Part shown: piece by piece, positions 37,135 through 50,524 of the stretch
Layout of the letters: each line of letters starts with the position of its first letter
Numbering within the stretch: the first letter of the stretch is position 1
Assembly: GCA_036850595.1 (NCBI GenBank)
Contig: CM072158.1
Span: 13,717,422-13,781,421 of the forward strand
Direction: 5' to 3'
Length of the DNA: 64,000 bases
Origin: Rhyacichthys aspro
Taxonomy: Eukaryota > Chordata > Actinopteri > Gobiiformes > Rhyacichthyidae
Program-made: the position numbers and the translations under genes
The notes under the pieces: model-generated
The model's database searches: none
Told to the model about the DNA's origin: nothing
The model's input: the letters and a program-made list of their open reading frames with translations, nothing else

Positions 37135-40100
37135 GATTCTTTTAAACTTGTAATTCACTTCTTTTAGTTCGGTCCAAAACAGACAATGACTCGTTAGCTC
37201 CTGGTCCACTAAGGCCTTTTCAGCTCTGGACCAAATGGCACGACAGACTGAGACAGAGAAGGTTGTGTGAACAAAAGGTTAGTCTGATTGGACATAAGTT
37301 AACTTTGTGAAAGAAACCAAAACAATGATGGCATGACGGCTTTTAATGCACTTTTCCCATAAACTAAACCTGAGCTGCACAACAATAACAAGCATTTTAC
37401 CTCCTCATTGCTCCACAAGTTTGATTCCAACAGATTACACTGTCTTCGCTTTCGGGAGGCTATCATTACGCGCCTTTCCCATTTTTTGTCCATTTTGACA
37501 TCTATGGTCCTTGTGGCCTTCACATTTTAATTGAACCAGACCAGAGTTCAATTGGAAGTGGGCCGAGACCGAGAGCACCTTTTCAAGGGTCACATGAGTT
37601 TTGCATGACAGCATTCACATTGATCCAAGTGAAGCGTATCATTCATTCATTCACTAAGATATGACACTGAGAAGGTAGTGATTGTGAACATGAAAAACAT
37701 TGTCACTGATTTCACACAGCCACTAAATATGCGTTGAATACGTGTAAATGTGAAGCCTGAATATTTATATGACAGATAGAGAAACACTGCTATAGCTACT
37801 GTACTGTTCAGTCTACAGCCTGATCAATTACCAATTTAAACAGGGCATTCATTTTCATGAGAGATGCATGTGTAATTTATGAGTGATGTGGGATTGCGTG
37901 TTTCTATCAGTGTCAAAGTGACATGTGTGGGGTGATAATCTATTCTGTGACCCAAATTTATGTGTTGAAAAGGGTACAAAAGCGCACTGCAGCCTTCCCT
38001 TCCGATTTCACAGCTCATCACTGTCAGCTGGATATACTGCAGATGCATGTGCGCGCGGCAGCCACCATGATAAAAGGAATGTGTTATCCATCTAATCCAG
38101 AGGAGATGTTTTGAAAGGAACTCTGTTATTAATAAATTCATGAGAGCCAACAGAAAAAGGAACATTCTGCGGCTTTGCAAAAATAAAGAGACACAGAGAA
38201 AAAAAAAATCACTCCTTGTTAGCATTCTCCCAGATGCTGCTTGCGCTAGGAGCTACACCCTCAATGAGAGACATATTATCTCTGGTCAGCTTTCCTATCT
38301 ATTATTCACAGCTCTGTGAGAAACACTGGTGGCGAGATCAACAGCAGTCACTTACAATATATCCCCGAGCAACACAATCCCATTCATGTGCAAAAGAAAC
38401 CTTAATAACCATGGCTAGAGATAGTGGAGAGGCTGCGAAGTTGGCAAAAGCTTGTGGGAGCACACAGCTTTGATTTGCGGGGCTAGTATGTATTCAGTGC
38501 AAATTAGATGACGCAAAAAAGGTATTGTACTGAATGGGCTTTGAGTATTGAGGTATTCAATGAAATGGAGTTGTTCTATCTCTGGAGGGAAAGATTCAAT
38601 TTTTTTTTTGTTTTTTTTGTTAACTTTGTTTTTTTTAAAGAGAACCAGGCCGGGCAAGTCAAGTATCCACATTAGAGTTAACAGGTTAAAGCTTTCGACC
38701 TGTCTTTACGGAAATCAGTTTGTAATTTTCAACATTAACCCATTTATGCACAAAATCATGGGTTTGGATACATTTAGAACGGCATCCTGATGTGAGCAGT
38801 GTTTATGTTCAGATATGTAATATGCATGCATAATACATGTGAATGAATGACCTTTCTCTGATATTTGGATGAACTAGGAGCAGTTAGACTTGTGCAGGTT
38901 TGTTTGGACCTGTGTCCAGCAGAAACAGAAAATGAAAACTGTCTTGTCAGCTGGACACTTCAATATACTCTTACACAAAAATGCGTTACTTATAGGTTTT
39001 TAATGTCAGAAAAGGTGACCACTGCACCGGTGTTCATCCACACTGCTTTACAGACAGCTTCAGCAGCTCCTTGCTTTATTGAAATCTGCAGCCTGCAGGA
39101 CACGGGCATGCATAAGACATATGCGCTCATGCGTGTCCACAGATTGTGGATCCACGTCTGAAATGTTAATAAATTCAAGGGGAAATTGCTTTGTGTTTAT
39201 CTGTAATATGACAAAATGCCTCTACTTTGATCCCAGTGCATGTTATAAGCTCACAAACACACAAATGGCATTTCAAATGCTAATTCTCTATTGTGTGGGG
39301 GTTTATTAAATAATATTTGAATGCAATATATGCATTGTGTGTGGACAATGAAAAATGTGGCTTCATCCTGACAAACTCATCTGTTTGTCATATTGAATAT
39401 TATATGATATATGCAACTGGCCATCATCTATAGATGTGATCACTTTGTGTGTAAATAAAGGATGTCTCCTATTCATACTCATGTTTGATTTCCACTGATA
39501 AAAAAGTCTATAAAGGCTTGGTTTTGAATTAAAAGCAGATGGCACTGGTTTGTACACAGCCCCTACCTCCTCTAATGTTTTCAAATGCATTTCAAAATTT
39601 GGTTCAGTGGAAATGTTGTTGGTTTTGAGTGCTGTTCTGGCAGCCACCGAATATTTAACAAGCAAAATAGCCTTGCTTTTTGCTTTTTTATGTACTTGGC
39701 TGCTTTCTGTTGCTATGCAACCACATCCTCCAAATTGTCAGGTTCAGGGCCACATTCCCCTCCTTCTCCTACCCCCTTTTCCTAAAAAAAATGAGGAAGA
39801 GAAAGGTACTTTGTGGATGAAGTGAGGCGTGAATAGTGCGGTGCCACCCTTAGGATTACTCATTTGAATAAATATTTCACTGTTTGAGTCCTCTGAACAT
39901 ATTCGAATGTGCAGTTGTGTTTTTACCATGTCACCTTTGTTCAGAGCACATTCACCATTCGTTGAGTCTAACCAATGTGATTCCTTTACTGGTTCTCTTT
40001 CCTTTTCTGCTGCGTTCTTTTCATCAGAAATCACTGTCCCTGGCTGGGCTTTGTTTGTCTTCACACACAGCTCCCTCTCACCATGTACATACTGTATGTC

Positions 40101-40177
40101 TGTGAGGCAGACTGTCTCTATAATTGGGTTATTCTTCTCTTCACCGGTCTGATGCACTCAGACACACATGCACTGCA

Positions 40178-40214
40178 GCACATGCACATGCACACACACA
40201 CACAAACACACACC
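40178..40214 (+). repeat. (CA)n microsatellite, interrupted
   Basis: CA dinucleotides with one AAAC and one CCC interruption. Confidence 0.9.
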
Positions 40215-42165
40215 CACAGCTGGATGTGGACATGTGCAGGCCTGTACAAAAATCTAGATAAAATAAAAAAACATACAAGTGACATGACCAGTGATATAAC
40301 CATGGAATAATTTAAGAGCCAAGTGTGTCCACAGCAATTACTATTAGGACTGAGCAGCACTGTGACCCATTTGAAACATGTACATTGAAACAGATTTCAA
40401 ATTGTTTGAGTGACGTATAGATTTGAAATAATGCGTAGAATTTTAGTTAACATTAACTAACAGTGTAAGCACTATTTGCCTCTGGAGACATAGATCAATA
40501 TAATCAATGTAATAGTCTGTGGCACTACTCATAGATTCTGGTTAAAAGAAATATGAATGATCAAATTTTTTACACAAAGGTGTGCTCATGTATGAGATTT
40601 TTAAAACTGGAAACTGTGATGGCACCACAGTGTTCACAAAAGAATATCAAATTTAGAGTCATTTCTTTACTCTGACAAAGTATGCATGTATAACTGTGCA
40701 TGTAAAAGCACTATGAATCGTTAAAATACCATAACACTGATGAAAATGTACATCTAGGTTTGTTCCAATTATACAGCAGTTTGCGGTAATGTACAGCGTG
40801 CATTTCATTGTAGCATCTGAGCTGAATATGACATTTAAAGATGAGATGAAAATGACAACACTCGACGTCTCTACGACTAATCCAATCGATCCACATTCAC
40901 GGAGCCCCTTTCCTTTCCGCCACAACACAAGATAACTTCATGCACCAAATCAGCCCAGTAAATCTGACAGCGTATCGTGACTGTGTACAGTATATGTGTT
41001 TACTTCGAGGGAGTTAACGTAAATACATATGGACAGATGCACACGGGAATACAGTCCTGATGAAAGGGCACATTTTCACAAGGTATAGTGAAGAGGGCAC
41101 TAACATGCAACCCCTACCCCCATCCGCGTCCCCTTCCCACAAACCTGGCTCTCAGTGAGGTGACCCTGTTTTAATGTGTGTTGAAAAGGTCGCTCCGGTC
41201 TTGTCCACTGATTCAGAAAGGCCCTCCTAGGCCTGTATGCATGGCTGCGCTTCAGTGTAATACCTCCAGACACTAGGGACATTCAGTGTTTACAGCACTG
41301 ACACCCCTCAAATACACACACAAGTAAAAGAACACAAAATCAAAGGCAATAGCACGCCTGAGTGGGTGTCAAACCTAAGCGCTCAGGGATTTAAACCTGT
41401 TTGAAATCATCCTGACACAGTAAACTGCACTTTGCGATGGGCCATCCTTTACACTCACGCCGTCGGTTAATGAGAGAAAAAGAGAAACGAAAATAGGGCG
41501 AACGCAGCTGCAGCCAAAATGTGATATGAAGTGCCAACGAAATGTACACACTCTGAAAAGAAAGAAAAATTACATTCCAAGAAGTGTTTGATGGATGGCA
41601 GCGTATACGGAGGTGGGCAAATTCAACCTATTAAGGTTTGTAGGATGCTCATACTCTACTGTACGGAGAAAAGCAGAATGTAAGCCAAGGAAGCCTGTAA
41701 ACTCATCCTCTACTTGATAAGAAAAAGGAACGTTTTAGTTCAGCTATACATAGTCCACCATTACAGTAAAGTGCAACATCATTTTACTTTTGGCATTACT
41801 GGATAGAATTAGAAATCCTAACGTGAACTGATATCATTGCTGTTCTTGCTGCCAGCTAGAGTTTTGAATGGTAGTGTGGCAAAGACAGAAATTTAATTTG
41901 GATAAATATTAACCTGAGTAAGCTTGATTTAAAGGAGATGAAAATAGCTTTGTTTTCCTGGTGTATGAACTCAAAAAGTACCAGAATGGCTTATTCATGC
42001 TGGTGAACAATAAATCAATAGGAACATAAAGAGATAGACATGGACAGAGATAACTTAGTTCTATTGGAAAATCAGTCCAGAGTCTAAAAGGAAGAACATT
42101 CTAACTAGCCATAGCCCTCCCTTCAATGTCACCAGCCCTTATATTGTAGGGTATAGCTTCACATA

Positions 42166-42380
42166 CTGCAGTGGTGGAAAAACACTTTTGGACACCCTTA
42201 AAATTTTACACAATCTCAAATATTATCATGAAATATTTGTGGAAAAACTGTGTGGCAGACACAAACAAATACAAATGACATTTTTTTGTTTATTGTTAAC
42301 TAAAACATTGTTGGTATCAGCGCCAACAAATAACAGAGAATGTGTTTCAAAACTAAACAAAACTTTTTTCCACCACTGTG
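42166..42380 (+). mobile_element. Tc1/mariner-type MITE
   Basis: The left end reads GCAGTGGTGGAAAAA and the right end TTTTTTCCACCACTGTG, a terminal inverted repeat of about 16 bp. Both sides are flanked by TA (42164-42165 and 42381-42382). It is 215 bp long with no coding content. The GTGGTGGAAAAA terminus is typical of Tc1/mariner-derived MITEs. Confidence 0.75.
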
Positions 42381-42599
42381 TACAGATTATTGAGCTTGTG
42401 TCATCCTGCCGCGCCAAAGCCCACCATTTCCATCATTAGGGCCCCGGAAGTGCATTATGCTTAAGTGTGGTAGAAAATGCTCACACAAAACTCTCGACTT
42501 TTCCTCTGTATGACTAATCAACCATGTTATTACTCACCATCCTCTGTGTGCTTGTGTATTCAATTGATCTGCATTTTAGGCTATAAATATGTCACATTA

Positions 42600-43060
42600 C
42601 ATACTTTTGTAAAGCAGTGAGCCAACGGTCAAATATTCCTAGAAGGAGCCTCACGTTTCATTTTGGTGTTTTGTCAGCTGGCTCGATTAAAAAAGGGATT
42701 CAAGGAGGAACAGAGTCCAGCAGATTTTTTAATGTCAACATATCCATCATGCTCTGTTGTGTTCAATATGTTCCCATGGACCTGTTGCATTTGACTGTTA
42801 ATGTATCCAAATTCGGCACTCCAACTCTTGCCAATGGATTTGCCGGTGGTGATTGCCGAGCAGTATATGTATGGAAAACAGGAAGCAATCGTCAAATTGT
42901 CATATTAAGCAGGCAAATCTGATTGGACGGATGGAATTTGTTGGGCACCGCTCTAGTTTACATTCATTTGAATTTGATAGAAAATCAGCAGCTGTAATGG
43001 CTTTCACTCCACGGTCCACATTTGTAATCCTGGACCGGTGGCTTTGATTTACCGTGCTCC
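42600..43060. promoter_or_regulatory. Candidate conserved noncoding segment
   Basis: Mixed-composition sequence with TTTTTTAATGTC, GCATTTGACTGTTAATG, ATGGATTTGCCGG and GGCAAATCTGATTGG. No repeats and no coherent long frame. Looks like developmental noncoding DNA; unverified. Confidence 0.3.
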
Positions 43061-43776
43061 TGCATGTCAGTAACTGGGCACGTGTCATGTGTGCATCCTG
43101 TGGCTTTGATGGTGGCAGTACAGTGAAGGGAGAGCATTAGTATGTATTAGCTGGCAGATGGACCACAGTGCTCCCTTGGTGCTCCCTGTAATGATGAGCC
43201 ATGTTCCTGTTTATCAGACAGGACACACTTAACTCTCCCCTCATCTGCTTTTGTCTCAATCACCCATGCGCTTCCTTGCGTCTCGTTTTCTCACTCTACC
43301 AGCTCCCGCCTTTGTCTTGGCGTGCCACACATATGTAGCGTGTCTCTTTCAAACACGTCTCCCCTCTGGTAAACACTGCCCCAAAGGAACGTCTCCTGCT
43401 CTACCTTCAAACGTGACCGTCAAGTCTACGTATATGCATCAGCGTCTTCAGCTGTGGTTTAGTTGCATGACAGCTTTACAGGACTCTGGGGGGCAAAAGC
43501 AGTAGTGGGATAACAACATGGTGAGCTGCGTTAATTATCACCCTCTCCTTAATGCGTCGCGCTGATATTTGTCCCCTAATGTACCTCAAAAAGTCCTCAT
43601 GGTGTTGTAACACAGATGGTTGACTTGTTCTGCAGTGACGATAACTCGTAGCTTTGCATTGTAGAACTTCAGTCAATAGTAAGGCTAGTAATTGATGACA
43701 TAAATGCGGGAAATTTTAAGCTTTCATTGTTTAAACCTGGCTGGCAACAGAATAGAGTGGTGTGGCATACTATCCT

Positions 43777-44288
43777 AGCATTAAACTCAAGTGGTGAGGG
43801 GCCTCGCATGTTAATAAGAATCCTTTCAGGGGCCGAGGATGGTGACATTTGGAAGCTTTTATTCAATTTTGAATGTGAGATTTCATCATTTGAATCTTAC
43901 AAAAGTTATCACACAAAACATAATAAAAAAATTCCTCCTTTAATGGAAACAGCTTTTAGTTGGATTTGAACAGGTTTTAGTCAGATTTCAACAGATTTTA
44001 GATGGATTTGAACACGTTTTAGTCAGTTTTGAACAGGTTTTAGTTGGACTTCAACAGATTTTAGATGTATTTCAACAGGTTTTAGTTGAATTAGAATAGG
44101 TTTTAGATGGATTTGGACAAGCTTTAGTTACTTATCTTTGCTGCACAAATCAAATCCACCTAAAACCTGTTCAAATTCAATGAATCAAACCTAGAGCCAA
44201 AAAAATCAACTTCTAAATGTATTGAAGGGCCACATAAAACATTACAAAGGGCCGCATTTGGTTCCCGGGCCTTGAGTTTGACGTGTGT
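43777..44288 (+). mobile_element. Non-autonomous hAT-like element with internal tandem array
   Basis: The left end (ATTAAACTCAAG) and right end (CCTTGAGTTTGACG) are inverted versions of one terminus. Internal blocks match the element at 25981-26232. The middle is occupied by eight 21-bp units (43954-44121) and a reverse-oriented partial unit at about 44155-44180. No transposase frame is present. Confidence 0.55.
43954..44121 (+). repeat. 21-bp minisatellite, eight units
   Basis: Eight units of exactly 21 bp, each starting TTTTAG and mostly ending in AACAGG or AACAGA, run without gaps. The variable positions alternate between a few subtypes, hinting at higher-order 42- or 63-bp growth. It lies inside the hAT-like element. 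An inverted partial unit near 44155-44180 could fold back on the array. Confidence 0.9.
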
Positions 44289-44894
44289 ACTACATCGATG
44301 CATTATATTAAATAAATGCATTTAAAGATTTGTTCACAATTTTGTTCCACACACAGCAAAATAGTATCAAGCCATACCATTGTATAATAACATATACATT
44401 TTACCTAGTAGCTTTATTATTTTTCATTTTTGTGAAACTAATTGAAAACAATCTCAACAAATGTCTTCAACCACATATAGTACATTGAGTTTGATAGCAT
44501 GTACGTTGTAAATGCACTCTTGCTCTATTTCTTTAGTAGGCTAAGTGGATCACTCTATACATCAGAGGTCGTCTCCTACATGTGGATAGGTTCTCGGAGC
44601 ACAGCTGCGTGAGCGAGGGCTTGACCCTAGCTCCAGGTTGTGAAGGTCTCCTGCTCCACCACTCAACATATATCATTCGAGGGTCAGTAAATAATATCTG
44701 ATACTATTATTTCCATCTGCATGGTTTTTAAGGTTAGCTTTGTGTAGGAGGATATAACGGAGGATGCAGTGGATTCAAACTGGATGTGCGGCCTTTCTGT
44801 GCATTTCCTCTTTGCTACCATGGGGTCAACAGACTTGCATGTGTAGGTGAAAGGTTGAAGCCAAATGATCATGAAGTGTTAGCCCTGCAACTGA

Positions 44895-44975
44895 TCTGAC
44901 AATTCTCCAGGGTGTAGCCCACCTCACTCCCAAAGCAGCTGGGATAGGCTCCATCCCTTCTGATCCCTGTAGGGC
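44895..44975 (+). repeat. Common teleost interspersed repeat fragment
   Basis: Contains CTCCAGGGTGTAGCCCACCT and AGCTGGGATAGGCTCCATCC, a sequence that recurs across fish genomes as the 3' part of a retroelement. It may belong to the same insertion as the tail at 45.23 kb. Confidence 0.5.
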
Positions 44976-45103
44976 CTTGTGCCAAATCTCACTGATTCCT
45001 GCCACTTTTGGAAGTTGTAGGGACCCAGTCAGTAGTTGTCGGAGTGGCCAAAGTAGAAACAGAGACACAGCCAGCCTGTGGTTTGTTCAATGTCAATTTT
45101 ATA

Positions 45104-45136
45104 ATATATATATTTATCTATCTATATATATAATAT
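45104..45136 (+). repeat. AT-rich microsatellite with TATC units
   Basis: (TA)n, TTTATCTATCTA, (TA)n, adjoining the LINE tail at 45.23 kb. Confidence 0.85.
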
Positions 45137-45229
45137 ACCTATTTATTTTCCTTAGTGTATTGATTACTGTTATAGGTGTTTTTTAAAACTGTTGTTTGTC
45201 TTCTGTACACGTTTTATAATTTTCCTCTT

Positions 45230-45299
45230 CTTCTGTAAAGCGCTTTGGTCAACCTAGTGGCTATTGTAAATGTGCTATACAAATAAAATGAACTTGAAC
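45230..45299 (+). mobile_element. LINE 3' tail
   Basis: TTCTGTAAAGCGCTTTGG, a spacer, and GTGCTATACAAATAAA followed by TGAACTTGAAC form the widespread teleost LINE 3' UTR hairpin and tail. An AT microsatellite lies just upstream. Confidence 0.6.
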
Positions 45300-45309
45300 T
45301 ATCTATGAC

Positions 45310-48300
45310 TCTAGTATGGATTTTGAAAATGTGTGTGCCAGGCTAGGCACTGTGAAATCTACCACAGCTAACACTACAGGCATAACACACAAGAATGATT
45401 AATGGTGGCGCTCCTCACCAAAATACATCAACTTTTCAAACATGGCATTTTCAAACTCTGATAAACAATGAATCATCAAAAACACAAGATTTTGATAAAT
45501 AAAAACACAGTGTTTTGCAATTGCTGTTCTACTTTCTGTGTGTAACCAGCAGCCAATAGATTTCCGGGACGTGGCTGTTACTAAACAGTTTTCACTAAGG
45601 ACATCGTCTTCACAGATTACGTGACAGCAGAGCAGATGCTGAAACATCTTCTTGGCTACATTTAATATTGCGTTTTCATACAGTGAGAACACCGCCCTTG
45701 TGTAAACGAATGGCCAAAGTGTAACAGAATCACTGCATTTTTGGCGACTCAGTTTAGTGGCAAGTGTTTTCTGAGCCCATGCCCTCATGACCTGCATAAC
45801 TAGCACCCTAGCAAACTAGCCCCCTTCCCCCTTGCTGAGTAGCGGTTTGGCAGCCAAGCTTTGAGTGATTATCCAGGGAATATTGTGGACATGCTTCCCC
45901 AGGCTATGCTTGAGCCAGAGCATGGAGCTGCTGAACCCTTATGGACTTTCCTTCACTTCACCCTCAGGGCTATTACTTTGAACCACCAGCACTGCTTACA
46001 CAGAGAGGGCCCTGGTAACAAGTGTGTAAACAGCAACAGCAATCCTCACTTAAAGAAAAAAAAACAAAAAAAAAAAAACTGCTATTGTCGACAGTGGGGA
46101 ATAGAGATAGTCAATTATGACAGGAGAGTTAAATTAGCATCATACTGGGACAGATGGCGGATGTAGCTGCGGGTTGAAACATATGGACATGCAAAAGCAC
46201 AACGATTGGCCATCAATTCAAACACAACCTGTGTCGCGTTTCCAGCTTGTACACAAGGGCCGACGCACACATATGCACACGCACATAAAAACACACAGTT
46301 GCCGTCTGTCACGTCATTTACGAGTGCCTTAGGGCTTAAGAAATGTTGGGTGGACAGATGATGCAATAATGTCACATTACGGTTCAGGGTAATAAATGTA
46401 GGCCATACAGGCTATATCTGTGTTTCTACAGCAGAAAGAGAGCATTAGCAGCTGTTTGAGTGGAATCACATGTGATATATATGTGACAGTTATCTTGGAC
46501 AATCTGAAAATGAAATAGAGGGAATGGGATTCTCCTTTGAAGCTCAGTTCCATTTTTATAATTGAGATCTTTCCCTTCCCTTCTCTCAAGCGTTTTGCCA
46601 TTCTTCTTGCTCAATTCTCCACCTCTCTTTTTATGAAGTGTAATTGAGGGGAAGAGATCGTAATCTATGTGTGTCTCTGTGATTGACACAAATGCATTTT
46701 ACCCCCAGCCTGACTCTATACCATCCCTTCCATCCACACACATCCACACCATTAAACGCGCAGGACCTATATATGTCACAACCACTAAGCGCTCACTCCA
46801 CACCTTCAACATACAGAGCAAAAGAGCGAGGTGGAATCTCAAGCAAGCCAGCCATCACAGGGGGTGTGATGTGTTTGGCATCTATATGTAGTGCGTGTAA
46901 ATGGCAGCACTGGAGCATCGGATCGGCGTGTACGTTGGCGGCAGCTTCAGCCAAGATGCCTTAGCCCCTTGCTGTGAAGCAAGAGATGATGTCTTAGCCC
47001 GAGGCCCAGAAGATGGGATGGCACTGGGGGCTAGCGGCAAACTTCCCCAGCATCTCGTCACACACTTGTACATGGCTTTGGATGAGATCTGACATTTTTC
47101 ACAGCACTTCAGGTATCTGCAAACACCATGACATGTACATGACAAGAAGTGGGTGTTGGCTGATTGATGAAAGAATGGGAACAGGGGATGTAGGGGAGGA
47201 TAAACCCTGCAAAAGTGGGTTTACTTTAGCTTTTTATTTGCAGCAATAGATTTAACCAACCTTTAAAGTGCTGCCATAAAGCCTCATGACCTAAATTCAT
47301 GCAATACATCAAAGTGAAAAGCATCAATGGTAATGTTAAGTAGTATCGACATCTAATGCATGTTATATGAGGGTGGGCTTTCATGGTGGGTAAATTATTT
47401 CTTCACAAAATAGGTGATTGGTTCATAGTGAAAGTGGTTCTATTGAGTTACAGCGTACTTTCCTATAAATATAACTCTTCATGTAAATCAGTAGAATTTA
47501 CTACTGGCTAGATTTGAGCCAACTCATTTCAATAATGGCCAATATAGCAAACCAGAGCAAATCATCAAAGCATCAGACATGATGTAGGTAATGTAGAACT
47601 GACACAGGTTCTGGTGAAGTAAATTATGCCACAGTCTTGTTACATTATTAATTTTACATTCATTGAAATATTTCCCAAGAGGGAGAAGCTGCTACACATC
47701 CACATACAGACAAATAATGTTGCATAGTTTTTAATGGTAGGGACATAAAGAGGGACTTCAGAGTCAAATAGGACACTGGGGCTATTTTGGAGGTAGGGCA
47801 AAGTACAGGGGATTTATACTATATTGGGATTTGGGTTTAGCTGCTCTGAATTTTGCTATTTTGTAGCTGAATTCTTGGTCAAAATTTACTTTATTAACAT
47901 GTTATTCTTGCATTATATTATTTTATTTCACAGAGACTCCATATGTCATTGTTGCTTATTAGAATGTCAAAACAAAACAAAAAAATATCTATATCTCAAA
48001 ATTGCTTAGAAATAGAGATAGAACTTTTTAAAGCGAAGATCTGCTGTTCATATGAAACAAAATCCATCCAGAAAAGTTTCAAAAATAATATGGCATATTT
48101 TTTTAATTAAACCTATGTACATCCATTGTTAAATGTATCTGATTTAGTTCGGCCATCCATAAGAGCCCCACACAACGCAGCTATGTAAAAGAAACAGAAC
48201 TTTACTCTCCTATCGCTGCTCTATTACTGTACCTCCACTATTGCCTATGGTTCCATTTTCGTAAAGGTTTTACAATTCATTTCATTGTAATAGGGTTCAT

Positions 48301-48550
48301 CAGTTCAAGGTAAGCTCTATTCTTCGTCCATTGTCTGTCTTTTGTCACAGAGAAGATAGAGGCACAATTACATCTCATACCTGAATACAAATGTATATGT
48401 GATTCAAGTAAGAAGAAGCTAAATACAATGATTTAGGTTTTCTGTGAAAGAGTGTAAATGGTGAACTAACCCATGTATTAAAAAGGATCCTCAGAGTTCA
48501 ATGCTAAGTGTGAAGAAAGAGTGTAGATGCTGAATAAAAGGTCAACAACC
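45310..48550. other. Intergenic, no gene seen
   Basis: Overlapping ORFs at 45399-45806 (minus), 46882-47145 (minus) and 46901-47092 (plus) have no recognisable motifs or splice context. Poly-A tracts lie near 46060. AT-rich with no other structure from 47.2 to 48.5 kb. Confidence 0.5.
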
Positions 48551-49640
48551 TCTCTCATTGTCATTCCACATGAGCGGTGAGGCTGCAGATTAGTTCTTCT
48601 AAACCCGAATCTCATTGCACTGACCAGCAGTGCATCTGCATATAAGCTCTACTGTATATATGAAACTTTAATGAGGATGCATTACCAGTGCGCATCGTAT
48701 CCACGTGCACACAAACACACAAGCACCCCTGCAGAAGTGGTCGCATGTGTCTGGCAGGCCGCCATGAGCATGTGGGGGAAATATAAATAAAGAGATTGAG
48801 AAATCAAGGCATAAATGAGGCTCGACACTCCTTTCTCTCGCAATCCATTTCCCCATTACAAGGGGGGACACCAGCACCAAATGATCTCCCTCCATCTATG
48901 CACCAACTGAGAATAAAAGTAGACACGCGCAACAATACCCATTTACTTTACGTCTATCTCACACAAACAACAAGGCAGACTGCTGTTGACCTCTGGCCAG
49001 ATCCACAACTCACTCAACTAGTGAGAAAGATAACTCTGTTGAACCCAGCGGACACTTTCCAATTTTCATTTCAGACAGAATTCGATATTATAAACACATC
49101 CGGCATGTTTATGAAAGCGGATCTTTGTGAAAAATGTTGAAATTGAGAGAAAGCCTGGGAGTAAACAGGAAAATAGAGGGATAAGAGTCAAGGGAGCCGC
49201 AGCCTGGCAGCGCTCACCTCTTTACACATTATGGCTTGACATTTGGAGTAAGAGCCGGTAAAATGTCAGACAGGTTATGGCAGGAATGGTGATAGGCAGA
49301 TTAAGGGTGACCTCTGACCTGGAAGCTCACAAAGGTTACAGCTCAGTCAAGCGTCCATGGGCTAATGTGATTTCAGAGCACGGAATGAAAGCGGGCCGTG
49401 GAAGTCAGCTAAACAAGGACAAGCAGGGAAGTTTGCCAACAATAACAGTTCGGATGATTCATGGAAACCAATTCGAGCTCCCGTCCTAAAAAAGCATGAC
49501 ATGCTAAACAAATAACCTGAGGGAGACGTTTTAGGTCGAGCAGGGTTCAGTTTGAGGCCTTTTCTCCCCCAGAGCCATGATCATAACCAGATTACCTCCT
49601 GCCATTACGTCAGCCGCCGACAATCAATATGTACCATTAG

Positions 49641-49684
49641 CACTAATCACTCTCTAATTAGTGATATATGCAAGGCTTGCATAT
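49641..49684. promoter_or_regulatory. Twin palindromic homeodomain/POU-like sites
   Basis: CACTAAT and ATTAGTG (49641-49647 and 49657-49663) form a 7-bp inverted repeat carrying TAAT cores. Immediately next, ATATGCAAGGCTTGCATAT (49666-49684) is a perfect inverted repeat of ATATGCAAG around one base, with ATGCAA octamer half sites on both arms. Dense symmetrical sites of this kind are typical of conserved developmental enhancers. Confidence 0.5.
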
Positions 49685-49880
49685 GTGCGTTCAAATCCAC
49701 CCACTGAACACTTCCCAAGGTTCAGTGCTCTTATCTATGCAAAACAGCACATATTACATGAAGCTTACAGAGATCTGAAGCGTACCTGTTATAGCATGAA
49801 CTGCCTTTGACACAGATGCAATTAAGTGTGCTATATCCAACGTCTTTGCTGCGGTGGATTACCCATCAAACTTATTCCAG
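49685..49880. repeat. Local noncoding duplication D, copy 1
   Basis: Shares with 50525-50775, in order: ATCCACCCACTG, AAGCTT.A..GAGATCTGAAGCG, TACCTGTT, and TCTTT..TG..GTGGATT.CCCATCA. It lies directly beside two short palindromes at 49641-49684 in a dense enhancer-like cluster. Confidence 0.75.
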
Positions 49881-50524
49881 AAGGCTGTACTATAAAGCAA
49901 GCTTACCCAGTCATATTGTTTGGATTGGTGGAAAGATTCAAGTTTTATTTTGTACTACTTTACTGCAAAGAAATACTGTGGAAACTTTAGCCTATACTGA
50001 CACAAAATGTGAAATAATAAATTATAGGCTACAAGTACATATAGATTTATAGAGTTCCATGAATTGAAATGTGATCTAATATTCATTATGTGAGCCTACT
50101 TAAACAGGCTTCCTGTAGCCTCTTTCATTAATGAGTAATGTTGATGATGATATCATGCAGGAGCATTTTAAGTTTAGTGTTACTTTTTATACTTTTATTT
50201 GACATAGATTTTACTGCAATATGGAATACAATAAGAGTAGGCTATAATATATGAAGCCAAAAAAGATGACTACAAGAAAAATATAATATCATATACACTA
50301 TGTACAATATTGAATAATGAGGAACACTAAACAGGCATAAATGGGTACTGACTTAAATAAAATAAATGTTTAGGCTCTAGTTGCAAGTCTTGGGTAAAAG
50401 TAGTCAAAGAAGCATCATCTTCTGATGCAATTCTAAGTCACATGCTCCAAACCATTTAGTTCCACTCCAGTTTCTCTCGAGGTGATGATTTATGAAGGGC
50501 ATTCGAGTGATTGTTTAGTGAGAA

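Larger units (their letters stand above)
33530..42160. other. Gene desert, no gene seen
   Basis: Holds a GC-richer piece at 34080-34290 without a convincing frame, an (AC)n and a (CA)n tract, and one LINE 3' end at 36965-37134. A possible regulatory stretch lies at about 38720-38850 (CATTTATGCACAAAATCATG). Remaining ORFs are short and overlap on both strands. Confidence 0.55.

Noticed and set aside
43954..44121. CRISPR-like array
   Set aside because: Units are contiguous 21-mers without spacers, in a vertebrate transposon.
45399..45806. 135-codon minus-strand ORF
   Set aside because: No recognised family, no splice or promoter signals; consistent with chance in this length of sequence.
46882..47145. 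Overlapping plus (63-codon) and minus (87-codon) ORFs
   Set aside because: Both look plausible in composition but exclude each other, and neither has supporting context.
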